NCBI GenBank assembly: GCA_027623205.1
Contig: JAQBYC010000001.1
Coordinates: 64,121 to 128,120, forward strand
Reading direction: 5' to 3'
Origin: Pseudomonadota bacterium
GTDB taxonomy: Bacteria > Pseudomonadota > Alphaproteobacteria > GCA-2731375
Length of the DNA: 64,000 nucleotides
Part shown: positions 17,033 through 25,542 of the stretch, one piece after another
Position numbering within the stretch: position 1 is the first letter of the stretch
How the letters are laid out: the number at the start of each line of letters is the position of its first letter
Notes under the pieces: model-generated
Seen by the model: the letters and a program-made list of their open reading frames with translations, nothing else
Told to the model about the DNA's origin: nothing
Database searches by the model: none
Position numbers and translations under genes: made by a program

Positions 17033-18442
17033 ATGCAAAGCGTTCCGGCGATCCCTGAAATACATGGCGAGGCAATGAATACCCCAGGAACCATCATGCC
17101 GAGCCGGGGCCTTGCCGCTGAATTCGTTGGCCGTGTGCGCGTCATTGCCAAACTGGCCGTGCCGATAACGATGGCGCGGGCCGGCATGCTGGTCCTGATC
17201 ATGGTCGATACGGCCATGACTGGCCATGCCAGCAGTACCGAACTGGCATTTTATGGTCTGGGCCATGCGGTGCACATGGTCTGTCTATTGATCGGCATCG
17301 GCATGCTGGTGGGAACGGCGGTGCTATGCGCCCAGGCGGTTGGCGCCGGAGCGCTGGCGGAATGCGGCGTGATTTGGCGGGTCGCGACGTTGCAGGCGCT
17401 GGCGCTGGGCGTCTTGTTCGCGCTTTTGGCCCTGGCTGGGACGCGGATTTACCTGGGCCTGGGACAGGATCGCGCCTTGGCCGAGGGCGCCGGCGGAGTC
17501 TTGATCATTCTTAATTTGGGTTTACCTGGTCAATTGGTCTTTGCCGCCGCGATCCTGTTCCTGGAGTCCGTGGGCCGCCCTGGGCCTGGCCTGATCATCA
17601 TGATCGCCGCCAATCTGCTGAATATCGGCTTGAATTGGCTGTTGATCGGGGGACAATTTGGCCTGGGGGCCGAAGGTGCGGCCTGGGCCACCACCCTGGT
17701 GCGTTGGCTAATCGCCGCGGCTGCCGTTATCTACATCTTCGCCATGTCCGACGCCGCCCGGTACAACGTTGCCGGCCCCATGCACGAGGGCTGGCCCATT
17801 GGGCGTAAACTGCGCCGCCTGGGGTATCCGCTGGGCCTGGCGCAGGGTCTCGAATCAGGGGCCTTTTCCACCCTGACCTTGCTCGCCGGATACTTGGGTA
17901 TCCATGCCGTCGGCGCCTTCCAGATTGTCATGAACCTGGTCGCCTTTTGCTATATGGGGGCCATTGGCGTGGGCACGGCGACGGCGGTGCATGTCGGCAT
18001 TGCCATCGGCCGGCAGGATCCGCGGCAAATGGCTCTCTCCGGCTGGGCCGGGCTGTTTACCATCGCCTTGCTGATGGCCGCCCTGGCGGTGATCATGGCA
18101 ATCTTTCCAGGTTACCTGGGCCGCGCTTTCACCCGGGATCCGGCTTTGCTGGCCATTGTTGTGCCGACTTTGCTGGTGGCGGCCGCGACGCTGATTAGCG
18201 ACGGCGCCCAGGGCGTGTTGATGGGAGCCTTGCGGGGCGCCGGCGATGTCTGGGTTCCCTCGGCCTTGCATCTTTGCGCTTTCCTTCTGGTCATGGTGCC
18301 GGCCGCGGGCGGACTCGCCATTTCGGCCGGCCTGGGTACGCCAGGGCTGATGCTGGGCACCTTTTGCGGCGTCACCCTGGCGGCGATTCTATTGGCGAGC
18401 CGCTTTCACATGATCGCGAAACGGCCTATTAAGCGCCTTTAG
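17033..18442 (+). CDS. MATE-family efflux transporter (NorM-like)
   Basis: A 469-residue inner-membrane antiporter with about twelve helices in two MatE halves: ITMARAGMLVLIMVDTAMTG and FYGLGHAVHMV near the N-terminus, and the second half from QGLESGAFSTLTLLAGYLG. Family members export cationic drugs or dyes using Na+ or H+. ATG at 17033 is annotated; ATG at 17075 is an equally possible start. It stands alone between divergent and co-directional neighbours. Confidence 0.9.
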   Translation: MQSVPAIPEIHGEAMNTPGTIMPSRGLAAEFVGRVRVIAKLAVPITMARAGMLVLIMVDTAMTGHASSTELAFYGLGHAVHMVCLLIGIGMLVGTAVLCAQAVGAGALAECGVIWRVATLQALALGVLFALLALAGTRIYLGLGQDRALAEGAGGVLIILNLGLPGQLVFAAAILFLESVGRPGPGLIIMIAANLLNIGLNWLLIGGQFGLGAEGAAWATTLVRWLIAAAAVIYIFAMSDAARYNVAGPMHEGWPIGRKLRRLGYPLGLAQGLESGAFSTLTLLAGYLGIHAVGAFQIVMNLVAFCYMGAIGVGTATAVHVGIAIGRQDPRQMALSGWAGLFTIALLMAALAVIMAIFPGYLGRAFTRDPALLAIVVPTLLVAAATLISDGAQGVLMGALRGAGDVWVPSALHLCAFLLVMVPAAGGLAISAGLGTPGLMLGTFCGVTLAAILLASRFHMIAKRPIKRL

Positions 18443-18541
18443 CTCTGCCCTGATTTGGCCACAATGCGGCCGCAATGGCGGCTATCCTTGGCACTAATTA
18501 TAAAAGCCGCCGACGCGAGGAGCTGGACGAAAGGATACGCC

Positions 18542-19237
18542 ATGCCCGCGACCATTACATTGGTTGATGATGACCGGAATATCTTGACTTCCGTTTCCAT
18601 TGCCCTGGAAGCCGAAGGCTACAAGGTCTCGACCCATACCGATGGCGCGCAGGCGCTGGAGGCGATGACGGCCAAGCAGCCGGATTTGGCCGTGTTGGAT
18701 ATCAAGATGCCCGGCATGGATGGCATGGAATTGTTGAACCGGTTGCGCCGGGTATCTTCGCTGCCGGTGATATTCCTGACCTCGAAGGACGAAGAAATCG
18801 ACGAAATGCTGGGCCTGAAAATGGGCGCGGACGATTACATCCGAAAGCCATTTTCCCAACGCTTGTTGATTGAACGTATTCGTGCGGTCCTGCGCCGGGC
18901 CGACGCGGGCGGACGGGCGGGTAAAAGCGACGACAGCGAGTTATTGATCCGAGGCGAACTGCGGCTGGATCCGATCCGCCATGAATGCAGGTGGCGTGGC
19001 GATCAGGTGCAATTGACGGTAACCGAGTTTTTGTTGCTGCAGGCTCTCGTCAAGCACCCCGGCCATGTAAAAAGCCGGGATCAGTTGATGGATGCGGCGT
19101 ATGGCGACAATATTTATGTCGATGACCGCACCATTGATTCACACATCAAACGCCTGCGCCGGAAGCTTAAGTCGGTGGACGCGGAATTTTCCGGTATCGA
19201 AACCCTGTACGGCCTGGGTTATCGTTTCCAGGATTAG
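18542..19237 (+). CDS. chvI: Response regulator ChvI
   Basis: A 231-residue OmpR/PhoB-type regulator. Receiver: LVDDDRN, phospho-acceptor Asp in [19 protein letters not shown] and DDYIRKPFS. The C-terminal winged helix, [19 protein letters not shown] ... [16 protein letters not shown], matches ChvI/ExoR-system regulators controlling envelope, acid and host-interaction genes in relatives. AAAGGA six bases upstream sets the ATG at 18542. Followed by chvG after 66 bases. Confidence 0.92.
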   Translation: MPATITLVDDDRNILTSVSIALEAEGYKVSTHTDGAQALEAMTAKQPDLAVLDIKMPGMDGMELLNRLRRVSSLPVIFLTSKDEEIDEMLGLKMGADDYIRKPFSQRLLIERIRAVLRRADAGGRAGKSDDSELLIRGELRLDPIRHECRWRGDQVQLTVTEFLLLQALVKHPGHVKSRDQLMDAAYGDNIYVDDRTIDSHIKRLRRKLKSVDAEFSGIETLYGLGYRFQD

Positions 19238-19303
19238 CGCATTTTCGAATTTGGCCAGGCCGCCTGATGCTTATCGAATCGGCCATGGGGCGGGAGGAAT
19301 ACG

Positions 19304-20974
19304 GTGGTAAGTCGACTAGGCCAGCCCGGCCCGCGTCCCGCCGAGCCATCGCAGATGCGTCTTTCGGGTATCGGCGGTCCGGCACCCGAAAGGCACCGGC
19401 GTTTTTCCACCCTTACCTTGCGCATTCTGGCGCCGAATGTACTGGCGCTTGGCGTTCTGGTCGGCGGCATTTTCTATCTCGATCAATACCGCGACGGCTT
19501 GTTGGATGCCAAAATCGCGGCCATGCAAAGCCAGGCGGAAGTGATCGCTGGCGCCTTGGGGGAAAGCGCCCTGGCGGGCCCCGAGGACAGCCGCCGTCTG
19601 GCGCAGGCGGTTTCCGCCCGTATTATCCGCCGCTTGGTGGTGCCGACCCGGACGCGGGCCCGATTGTATATGCCCGACGGCAACATTCTGGCCGACTCGC
19701 GGGAACTGGTCGCCGCTGGTCGGCAAGTACAGTTGCGCTATCTGCCCCCGGCCGATCCCTCGGACCGCGTGATGTCTTTTTTCAACCGTGCCTACGACTG
19801 GCTGCTGCCACGTCTGCCCAGGGGCCCTGCCTTTCCTCCCTACCATGAACGCCCGGGCAATGGCCTGGTGGATTACCCTGAGTTATCTGTCGCGCTGAGC
19901 GGCGAGGTTGGCGGTGCCATTCGGATGTTCAAGGATGAAACCTTGATCCTGACCGTGGCGGTGCCGGTGCAGCAATTGCGCCGGGTCGTCGGCGCCCTGC
20001 TGCTCTCCGCTGATAGTGCCGAGATCGAGGAGGGTGTGCGCAATGCCCGGTTGGCCATACTGCAAGCCTCCGCACTGGCTTTGACGGTTACGGTACTGAT
20101 GTCGTTTTTTCTGGCCGGCACGATCGCCGGACCAGTGCGCCGCCTGGCCGAGGCCGCGGACCGGGTGCGGCGCTGGCGGGGCCGGCGGGTTGGGATTCCG
20201 GATCTTAGCCACCGCCGCGATGAAATTGGCGATCTGAGCGGTGCGCTGCATGGCATGACAGAGGCACTGTACGGCCGCCTGGATGCCATCGAGGTATTCG
20301 CGGCGGATGTGGCTCACGAAATCAAGAATCCCCTGACATCGTTACGCAGTGCCCTCGAATCCATAGACCGCACCGATGACCCGGCACAAAAGAAACGCCT
20401 CATGGCGGTCATGACCCAGGACGTCCGCCGCATGGACCGTTTGATCAGCGATATCTCCAACGCCAGCCGGGTTGATGCGGAATTGGCGCGCGAGGAATCG
20501 GTACCTGTCAATCTGGTGATCCTGCTGCAGACCTTGTTGTCGGTGCGGCAATCCGCCGCCGAGGCGCCGGGACCTGCATTCGAACTGCAGCTTGACCCCG
20601 GCGCTGCGATCATGATCGATGGCCTGCCCAGCCGTCTGGGCCAAGTGGTCGACAATATAGTCGGTAATGCCCTATCGTTTTCTCCAGCCAACGGAATAAT
20701 TAAATTGTCGCTGGAGCGGCAGGGGGAGATGGCGCAATTGGTGGTTGAAGACGATGGTCCCGGTATTCCGCCCGGTCAGGAAGAAGCAATCTTTCGTCGC
20801 TTTTATAGCCAACGCCCGGCTGGCGAGGCTTTTGGCCAGCATTCCGGCCTGGGCCTGTCCATCTGCCGGCAAATCGTCGAGGCCCACGGCGGCACCATCA
20901 ACGCGGAGAACCGCATTGGCCCCGACGGCGCCATTCGCGGCGCCCGCTTTGTCGTCCGCCTGCCCCTGCCATAG
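19304..20974 (+). CDS. chvG: Sensor histidine kinase ChvG (ExoS-like)
   Basis: A 556-residue membrane kinase pairing with ChvI. Order: cytoplasmic N-tail, first transmembrane helix (about 33-55), periplasmic sensing domain rich in Arg/Pro (about 56-245), second helix (LALTVTVLMSFFLAGTIAGP), HAMP linker, H-box DVAHEIKNPLTSLRSALESI, and ATPase boxes DNIVGNALSFSPANG, EDDGPGIPPG and GLGLSICRQIVEAHGG. The start is a GTG at 19304 with GGGAGGA five bases upstream. In Rhizobiales hprK follows chvG; here the chvG gene is followed by unrelated genes. Confidence 0.9.
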   Translation: MVSRLGQPGPRPAEPSQMRLSGIGGPAPERHRRFSTLTLRILAPNVLALGVLVGGIFYLDQYRDGLLDAKIAAMQSQAEVIAGALGESALAGPEDSRRLAQAVSARIIRRLVVPTRTRARLYMPDGNILADSRELVAAGRQVQLRYLPPADPSDRVMSFFNRAYDWLLPRLPRGPAFPPYHERPGNGLVDYPELSVALSGEVGGAIRMFKDETLILTVAVPVQQLRRVVGALLLSADSAEIEEGVRNARLAILQASALALTVTVLMSFFLAGTIAGPVRRLAEAADRVRRWRGRRVGIPDLSHRRDEIGDLSGALHGMTEALYGRLDAIEVFAADVAHEIKNPLTSLRSALESIDRTDDPAQKKRLMAVMTQDVRRMDRLISDISNASRVDAELAREESVPVNLVILLQTLLSVRQSAAEAPGPAFELQLDPGAAIMIDGLPSRLGQVVDNIVGNALSFSPANGIIKLSLERQGEMAQLVVEDDGPGIPPGQEEAIFRRFYSQRPAGEAFGQHSGLGLSICRQIVEAHGGTINAENRIGPDGAIRGARFVVRLPLP

Positions 20975-21093
20975 GCCATGGCGCCGGGGATCGCGGCCAC
21001 CACGTCAAGCAACCGCAAAGGCGAAGCCGCCGGTGGCGAAACCCATGGCTGCTGGTCGCGCAATTCCCTGGTGCGCGATCAAGGCACATTGGT

Positions 21094-21417
21094 TTATCCG
21101 CCCGGTGGCCGATAGCTCAATTGGTTCGCGATTTTCATTGCTTCGACCGCGTCGTCCATGGAATGCAGGACCGTGATTTTACTATTGCCAACCCCGGTCG
21201 CGCCGTCGATCATGGCAGCGGCAAGGGCCTGGACATCGCTTTCGAGGTCAAAAATCAGCACCGCATCCCAGTCACCGAAAGTGAAATAATAGTCAACCAG
21301 CCGTCCGCCCATCTGCTTGATGGCCTTGCGGGCTTCCGGCTTGCGGTTCTGCGGTTTGGCCACCAGCGCTTTGACCGCCGCGGCGCTGAATTTCAATTGC
21401 AGCATGTATCTTCGCAT
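21094..21417 (-). CDS. GYD-domain protein
   Basis: A 107-residue protein, MRRYMLQLKFSAAAVKALV, with DYYFTFGDWDAVLIFDL matching the GYD domain, named for its Gly-Tyr-Asp-type motif. The family has a ferredoxin-like fold and no established function. It is the likely last gene on the minus strand downstream of the HAD and acyl-CoA dehydrogenase genes. Confidence 0.82.
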   Translation of the reverse strand: MRRYMLQLKFSAAAVKALVAKPQNRKPEARKAIKQMGGRLVDYYFTFGDWDAVLIFDLESDVQALAAAMIDGATGVGNSKITVLHSMDDAVEAMKIANQLSYRPPGG

Positions 21418-21464
21418 AGGAGCCTTCCCGTCTTTACATTTGCTTCGGATCGTTCACGCCGCAT

Positions 21465-22178
21465 TCAAACCTCAAGGCCCAATTGGCGTGCGAGGTGAGG
21501 AAAATCGTCGGCGATGAAGTCGTGATGCGGCGCCGGGGTCGGATCGGGCGGGCCGGCGGCGCCCCATTCATCGGGGCGGCGCACGAAGGCGGATTTGAAG
21601 CCAACCTGGCGCGCCGCATTCAGGTCAACATTATGGCAGGCAACCATCAGAATTTCAGCGGGTTCCAACGCCAGCCACTGTGCCGCCCGCTCATAGGCCT
21701 CGGGCAGAATTTTGTACTTGCCAATCATTTCGCAGGAAATGACCGCATCCCAGGAAAGGCCGTTGCGCCTGGCGGTATCGACGACTAGCGAAACGCTCAG
21801 AATTGTGAACGAGGCGACGACGAATTTCTCGCGTAGTTTGGCCAGGATCGCCGGAAAACCGGGCCAGCAATCCAATTCATGCCAGGCGCGCCAGATCGCC
21901 GTGCGGTCGCGGTCCGCAAAGGCGTTCAGACCATATTCGTCGATCACCTCGTCCAGCATGCATCGATGCACGTCATCGATGTTGAACGTCGGGGCGGTAT
22001 TGGCGCCACTGTTCACCATCGCCTTTAGCGATCGGGCCCGATAGTCGTTGGCGATGGCCGGCCAGTCCCGCTCCAGCCCATGGCGGTTGCCGGCTGCCGT
22101 CAAGGCACCGCTGATACCCGTATGCCAATCCAGAATGGTGCCGCCCGTATCGAATGTCAGTGCCTTGATCCTTGGCAT
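21465..22178 (-). CDS. HAD-superfamily hydrolase, haloacid dehalogenase type II-like
   Basis: A 237-residue HAD protein. Motif I, TFDTGGTILDWHTG, has the nucleophile Asp but Gly at the +2 position where phosphatases have a general-acid Asp, as in L-2-haloacid dehalogenases. Motif III Lys is in IGKYKILPEAY, and VACHNVDLNAARQVGF is motif IV. GGGAGGA upstream supports the ATG at 22178. It lies 31 bases after the acyl-CoA dehydrogenase gene, probably in one operon. Substrate unknown. Confidence 0.85.
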   Translation of the reverse strand: MPRIKALTFDTGGTILDWHTGISGALTAAGNRHGLERDWPAIANDYRARSLKAMVNSGANTAPTFNIDDVHRCMLDEVIDEYGLNAFADRDRTAIWRAWHELDCWPGFPAILAKLREKFVVASFTILSVSLVVDTARRNGLSWDAVISCEMIGKYKILPEAYERAAQWLALEPAEILMVACHNVDLNAARQVGFKSAFVRRPDEWGAAGPPDPTPAPHHDFIADDFPHLARQLGLEV

Positions 22179-22209
22179 CGCATCCTCCCTATCATTTGCT
22201 GTACAGGAA

Positions 22210-23355
22210 TTAGGTGGCGGGCCGCAACAGATCGCGGCTAATGACGACATTCTGAATTTCCGTGGTGCCGTCGATGTAATGGGCCATCTTGGCGCAGGCT
22301 AGGTGGCGGGCCAGGGGGAAGTCGTGCTTGTAGCCATCCGCCCCCATGACCTGCATGCAATCCGCGATACCCTTCAGCGCGGCGCGGGTAGCGAATTTTT
22401 TGGCATGCGCGGCGGCTATTGCCGCCCGCTGCCCGGCATCGATCGCCCGCGTCGCCGCGTAGGCCATCAGGCGGGCGGCGTGCAGGTCCGTGGCTACATC
22501 GGCCAATTGCCATTGCAGACCCTGAAAATCCAGCACCCGTTGTCCGAACGCCCGCCGGTCGCCGGCATGGACCAGAGTAACATCCAGGCTGTTGGCCATC
22601 ATCCCGCAGCACATGGCGGCAACGTTGGCGCGCGCCAGATCGATGCCCGCCATGGCGCCTTTGAAACCTTCGCCGGGTGGAAACAGCATCGCGTCGTCAG
22701 AGAGCCTGCAATCCTCAAATCGAAAACCCCCGGCGCCCATGACATGGGCGCCCATGGTGCTATAGGGGGCCTCGCGGAATACGCCAGGGTGATCGGCCTC
22801 GACGATGAACGCCGCGATGCCACGCCAGCCTTGCGAGGCATCGGTCTGGGCATAAACGCTGAGCAGATCGGCGCTGGCGGCGGAGGTGATCCAGGCCTTG
22901 GCGCCATTCAGGATCCAACCGCCATCCCTGCGCCGCGCTGTGGTCGTCACATTGGCGGCGTCGGAGCCGCTTTGCGGCTCGGTCAGCAAGAATGCGCCCA
23001 GATATTTGCCGGACAGCATACCGGGCAGATAGCGTTCCCGCTGTGCCGGACTGCCGGCCTGGGCGATCGCATTCATGAAATTGTTATGCACCACCAGGAC
23101 AAAGGCATAGGCCATATCGGCCTTGGATAACTCCTCCATCACCCGCGCCATGGCGGTCTTTGACAGGCCGCGTCCACCCTGTGCTTCCGCCAGCAGCAGG
23201 CCGGTCAGGCCGGCGTTGGCCGCGGGTCCGATCCGCTCGGGCGGCAAACAGCGTTGCTGCTCCCAGACGGCGGCATTGGGGGCGATGACGCTGCTGGCAA
23301 AATCAATTGCCGCCTCGATCGTCCGTTGTTCAAAAGGCTGAAGCGCGGTATCCAT
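22210..23355 (-). CDS. Acyl-CoA dehydrogenase
   Basis: A 381-residue flavoprotein of the acyl-CoA dehydrogenase family. FAD/substrate loops LTEPQSGSDAANVTTTA and WITSAASADL are present. The C-terminal HYIDGTTEIQNVVISRDLL carries the catalytic Glu in the usual GTTE position, so it is a true dehydrogenase in type. The ATG at 23355 has GGAG six bases upstream and is chosen over GTG at 23367. Divergent from the thymidylate kinase gene. Confidence 0.92.
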   Translation of the reverse strand: MDTALQPFEQRTIEAAIDFASSVIAPNAAVWEQQRCLPPERIGPAANAGLTGLLLAEAQGGRGLSKTAMARVMEELSKADMAYAFVLVVHNNFMNAIAQAGSPAQRERYLPGMLSGKYLGAFLLTEPQSGSDAANVTTTARRRDGGWILNGAKAWITSAASADLLSVYAQTDASQGWRGIAAFIVEADHPGVFREAPYSTMGAHVMGAGGFRFEDCRLSDDAMLFPPGEGFKGAMAGIDLARANVAAMCCGMMANSLDVTLVHAGDRRAFGQRVLDFQGLQWQLADVATDLHAARLMAYAATRAIDAGQRAAIAAAHAKKFATRAALKGIADCMQVMGADGYKHDFPLARHLACAKMAHYIDGTTEIQNVVISRDLLRPAT

Positions 23356-23421
23356 GCTGGACTCCACTAATGATGATGCAAATGCACATAGTTAACCAAG
23401 GAACGGGGACAGACAAGCAGC

Positions 23422-24102
23422 ATGCTACTCGCCATTGAAGGCATTGATGGAGCGGGCAAGGGAACCCTGTGCCGGGAGCTGCTGGCCCTGGCGGAAGGCG
23501 CCGGCGTTCGGGCCGCGGCGCTGTCCTTTCCACGCTACGAGCAGACCCAGTTCGCCGACCTGATCGGGCGCTATCTGCGCGGTGAAATGGGCACCATGGA
23601 CCAGGTGCCCGTGCGCTATGCGGCGCTGCTGTACGGTGGCGACCGCTTTGAAAGCCGGGACCACCTAATGGCCTTGATGGCGGGCTACGATCTGGTGATC
23701 CTGGACCGCTATGTCGCTTCCAACATCGCCTACAACGCGGCCAAACTGCCCAGCGCCGAACGGGTCGAATTAATCAGCTGGATCGAGCAGTTGGAGTACG
23801 GGCTGTTTGACTTGCCCCGTCCGGATCTGACTCTGTTGCTGGCGACCTCCACCGCGCTCGCCGACCGCCTGGTCGCTGAAAAGGCTGCACGCAGTTACAC
23901 CCAGGCGATCCGGGACCTGCATGAGGCGGACCGCGATTACCTGACCGTTGTGGCGGCGGTCTATGGCGAGTTGGCGAAGGCGGGCAAGGAGAGTTGGTTC
24001 CGGGTAGAGCCGACCGATGCCGCTGGCGATCTGCGCCCACCGTCCGACATCGCGGCAATGGTTTGGCAACACCCGGGCCTGTCGGCCTTAATCTCCCGGT
24101 AG
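23422..24102 (+). CDS. tmk: Thymidylate kinase, divergent type
   Basis: Phosphorylates dTMP to dTDP for DNA synthesis. A 226-residue P-loop kinase with LLAIEGIDGAGKGTLCREL (P-loop), LSFPRYEQTQFADLIGRYL, RYAALLYGGDRFES and the LDRYVASNIAYNAAK substrate motif. The SFPRY and LLYGGDRFE segments resemble the eukaryotic/Gram-positive-like branch more than the proteobacterial Tmk normally found between dacA and holB, which is absent there in this window. Isolated gene between divergent and convergent neighbours; the 3' end overlaps the Lin0512 gene end by 15 bases. Confidence 0.88.
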   Translation: MLLAIEGIDGAGKGTLCRELLALAEGAGVRAAALSFPRYEQTQFADLIGRYLRGEMGTMDQVPVRYAALLYGGDRFESRDHLMALMAGYDLVILDRYVASNIAYNAAKLPSAERVELISWIEQLEYGLFDLPRPDLTLLLATSTALADRLVAEKAARSYTQAIRDLHEADRDYLTVVAAVYGELAKAGKESWFRVEPTDAAGDLRPPSDIAAMVWQHPGLSALISR

Positions 24103-24438
24103 GTCCAGGTATACGATGACGGCGGCCGAGGCTATGACGGCGACATCGCCCAGGGCTTCATCGGGCACATCCAAACCACCCCTAACCACATTCACGGTGA
24201 CGGTGCCATAGGGTAAGGCGGCCTGTACGGCGGCTTGATCCACCTCGTCAGGCTGTTGTACGCCGATGGTGACGTCCACGTACATGGCGGTGGACGGATC
24301 GACGCCAAGGGTGCGGATCATGGTTAGGGAAGAATGGTGGAGGGCATCGTCGACGGCCCGCAAGGCGGCCTTGGTGTAATTGCCGCCGTGCAGGTCGTTA
24401 CCAGTGCCCATTTCCAATATGACGCGTTTTTTACTCAC
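24088..24438 (-). CDS. Lin0512-family protein (second of tandem pair)
   Basis: A 116-residue protein of the small conserved Lin0512 family, unknown function. MSKKRVILEMGTGNDLHGGN and YTKAALRAVDDALHHSSL are typical, with TIGVQQPDEVDQAAV in the middle. It is a paralogue of the gene just upstream (24451-24792), 12 bases away; the two probably act together, perhaps as subunits of one complex. Confidence 0.8.
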   Translation of the reverse strand: MSKKRVILEMGTGNDLHGGNYTKAALRAVDDALHHSSLTMIRTLGVDPSTAMYVDVTIGVQQPDEVDQAAVQAALPYGTVTVNVVRGGLDVPDEALGDVAVIASAAVIVYLDLPGD

Positions 24439-24450
24439 GATTATTTTCCT

Positions 24451-24792
24451 TTACGCCACGTCCAGATAAACGACGGCGGCGGCATGGGCCATGACGGTCG
24501 CATCCGTGCCCTGGTCATTCGGGATTTCCAGGCCGCCTTGCACCACCTCAACGGTGCCGGTGCCATGGGGCAATACCGCCAACACCGCTGCCTTGTCCAC
24601 CTGGTCCGGCTGAGGCACGCCGATGGTGACCGACACGTGCATGGACTCTACATCCAGACCCAGGGCGCCGGCTACGGTAAGCGAATTATGCCAGAGCGCA
24701 TCCCGCAGCGCCCGCACCGCCGCCTTGGTATGGTCGGTGCCGCGAATATCAGTTCCCATACCGATTTCCAGCACCATTCGCTTCATCGTCAT
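24451..24792 (-). CDS. Lin0512-family protein (first of tandem pair)
   Basis: A 113-residue protein. MKRMVLEIGMGTDIRGTDHT, KAAVRALRDALWHNSL and TIGVPQPDQVDKAAV align with the neighbouring paralogue throughout. GGGAGG about 10 bases upstream fits the ATG at 24792; an ATG at 24810 overlaps that site. Function of the family is not established. Confidence 0.78.
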   Translation of the reverse strand: MTMKRMVLEIGMGTDIRGTDHTKAAVRALRDALWHNSLTVAGALGLDVESMHVSVTIGVPQPDQVDKAAVLAVLPHGTGTVEVVQGGLEIPNDQGTDATVMAHAAAVVYLDVA

Positions 24793-24873
24793 ATCGACAT
24801 CGCCTCCCATGATTCATTACTGTGGCTGGCGCCCGCATACCGGACCGGCCAACATAGAGCGGATAAGGTAACT

Positions 24874-24993
24874 ATGGCTGATTTACGGATTTTTTCCTAT
24901 ATGCCCAATCCGCATCCGTTTCGCACCGTACCGGCGGCATGCATAAAAAAATTCGACCAACGACGGCGCCGGGCCGCGGCAGGGCAGGCCTAG
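24874..24993 (+). pseudogene. 39-codon ORF resembling the N-terminus of a glutathione S-transferase-like protein
   Basis: AAGG six bases before the ATG and the start MADLRIFSYMPNP recall the N-terminal strand of a GST subgroup that begins MAD-RIFSYLPNPR. After PHPFRTVPAAC similarity fades into a basic tail and a TAG stop. It overlaps the convergent small gene's 3' end by 4 bases. It may be a decayed gene remnant or a real small protein; resemblance is from memory of the family. Confidence 0.3.
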
Positions 24994-25265
24994 TGCCTGG
25001 ATTGCGACGGCGGCGATTCGCTTTCCAGATCCATGTCTTCCTCGGCCGACAATGCACCCGCCGACGTGGCGGAGAGAATTTCACCGGCCGTGGAACCGGC
25101 GGTGGTCGCGGCATAGGCGGCAAATTCCAAAATGGTTAGCGCCATGCATTTGGGGCAGATGTTCTGGCGTGTCATGGCCTGCATCAAATTGCCACCGACC
25201 GTTTCATCGATCAGATTACGAATTTCATCTTCGTATTCATCGGCGTGCTTGAGGTCGTCATCCAT
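24990..25265 (-). CDS. Small CxxC protein, unknown function
   Basis: A 91-residue protein: acidic N-terminus (MDDDLKHADEYEDEIRNLID), a central NICPKCMALTILEFAAYAA with one CxxC pair, an Ala/Thr-rich segment and an acidic Ser-rich tail. The single CPKC could bind metal as a dimer or be redox-active. No family is recognised. It is not obviously in an operon. Confidence 0.5.
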   Translation of the reverse strand: MDDDLKHADEYEDEIRNLIDETVGGNLMQAMTRQNICPKCMALTILEFAAYAATTAGSTAGEILSATSAGALSAEEDMDLESESPPSQSRH

Positions 25266-25542
25266 TTCTGCCTCACTGCAGTTTAGTTAGGCTGCCGCAA
25301 ACCATATCAGGACGCTCGGGTCAACGCGAGCCAATCCTCGTCCGGACAGGTCATGATAGGTTTCCGCCGCTTTGCATTAATGCCTTACAATTCAGTTATA
25401 TAGACAGAGTTTGGTGTGGCGGGCGAGGGTGACGGTGTACCGCCAATTGACGATAATTTTTTAAATCCGCCGCAGGTGCCCGGTGGGTAAGTCAAACTGG
25501 AAAATGGTCTAGTGATTCCAATTAATTGAAAATATCTCTCAC
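25266..25542. other. 277-base intergenic region
   Basis: Lies downstream of hslU and upstream of the CxxC protein gene, so it holds the hslU terminator area and the latter's promoter. A small inverted repeat GCTCG..CGAGC occurs near 25315-25332. CCAATTAATTG near 25519 resembles the first arm of the dispersed element but no GTCGC/GCGAC stem follows. Confidence 0.4.

Noticed and set aside
25519-25530. Fourth copy of the dispersed element
   Set aside because: Only the AATTAATT arm is present; the GTCGC/GCGAC stem is missing.
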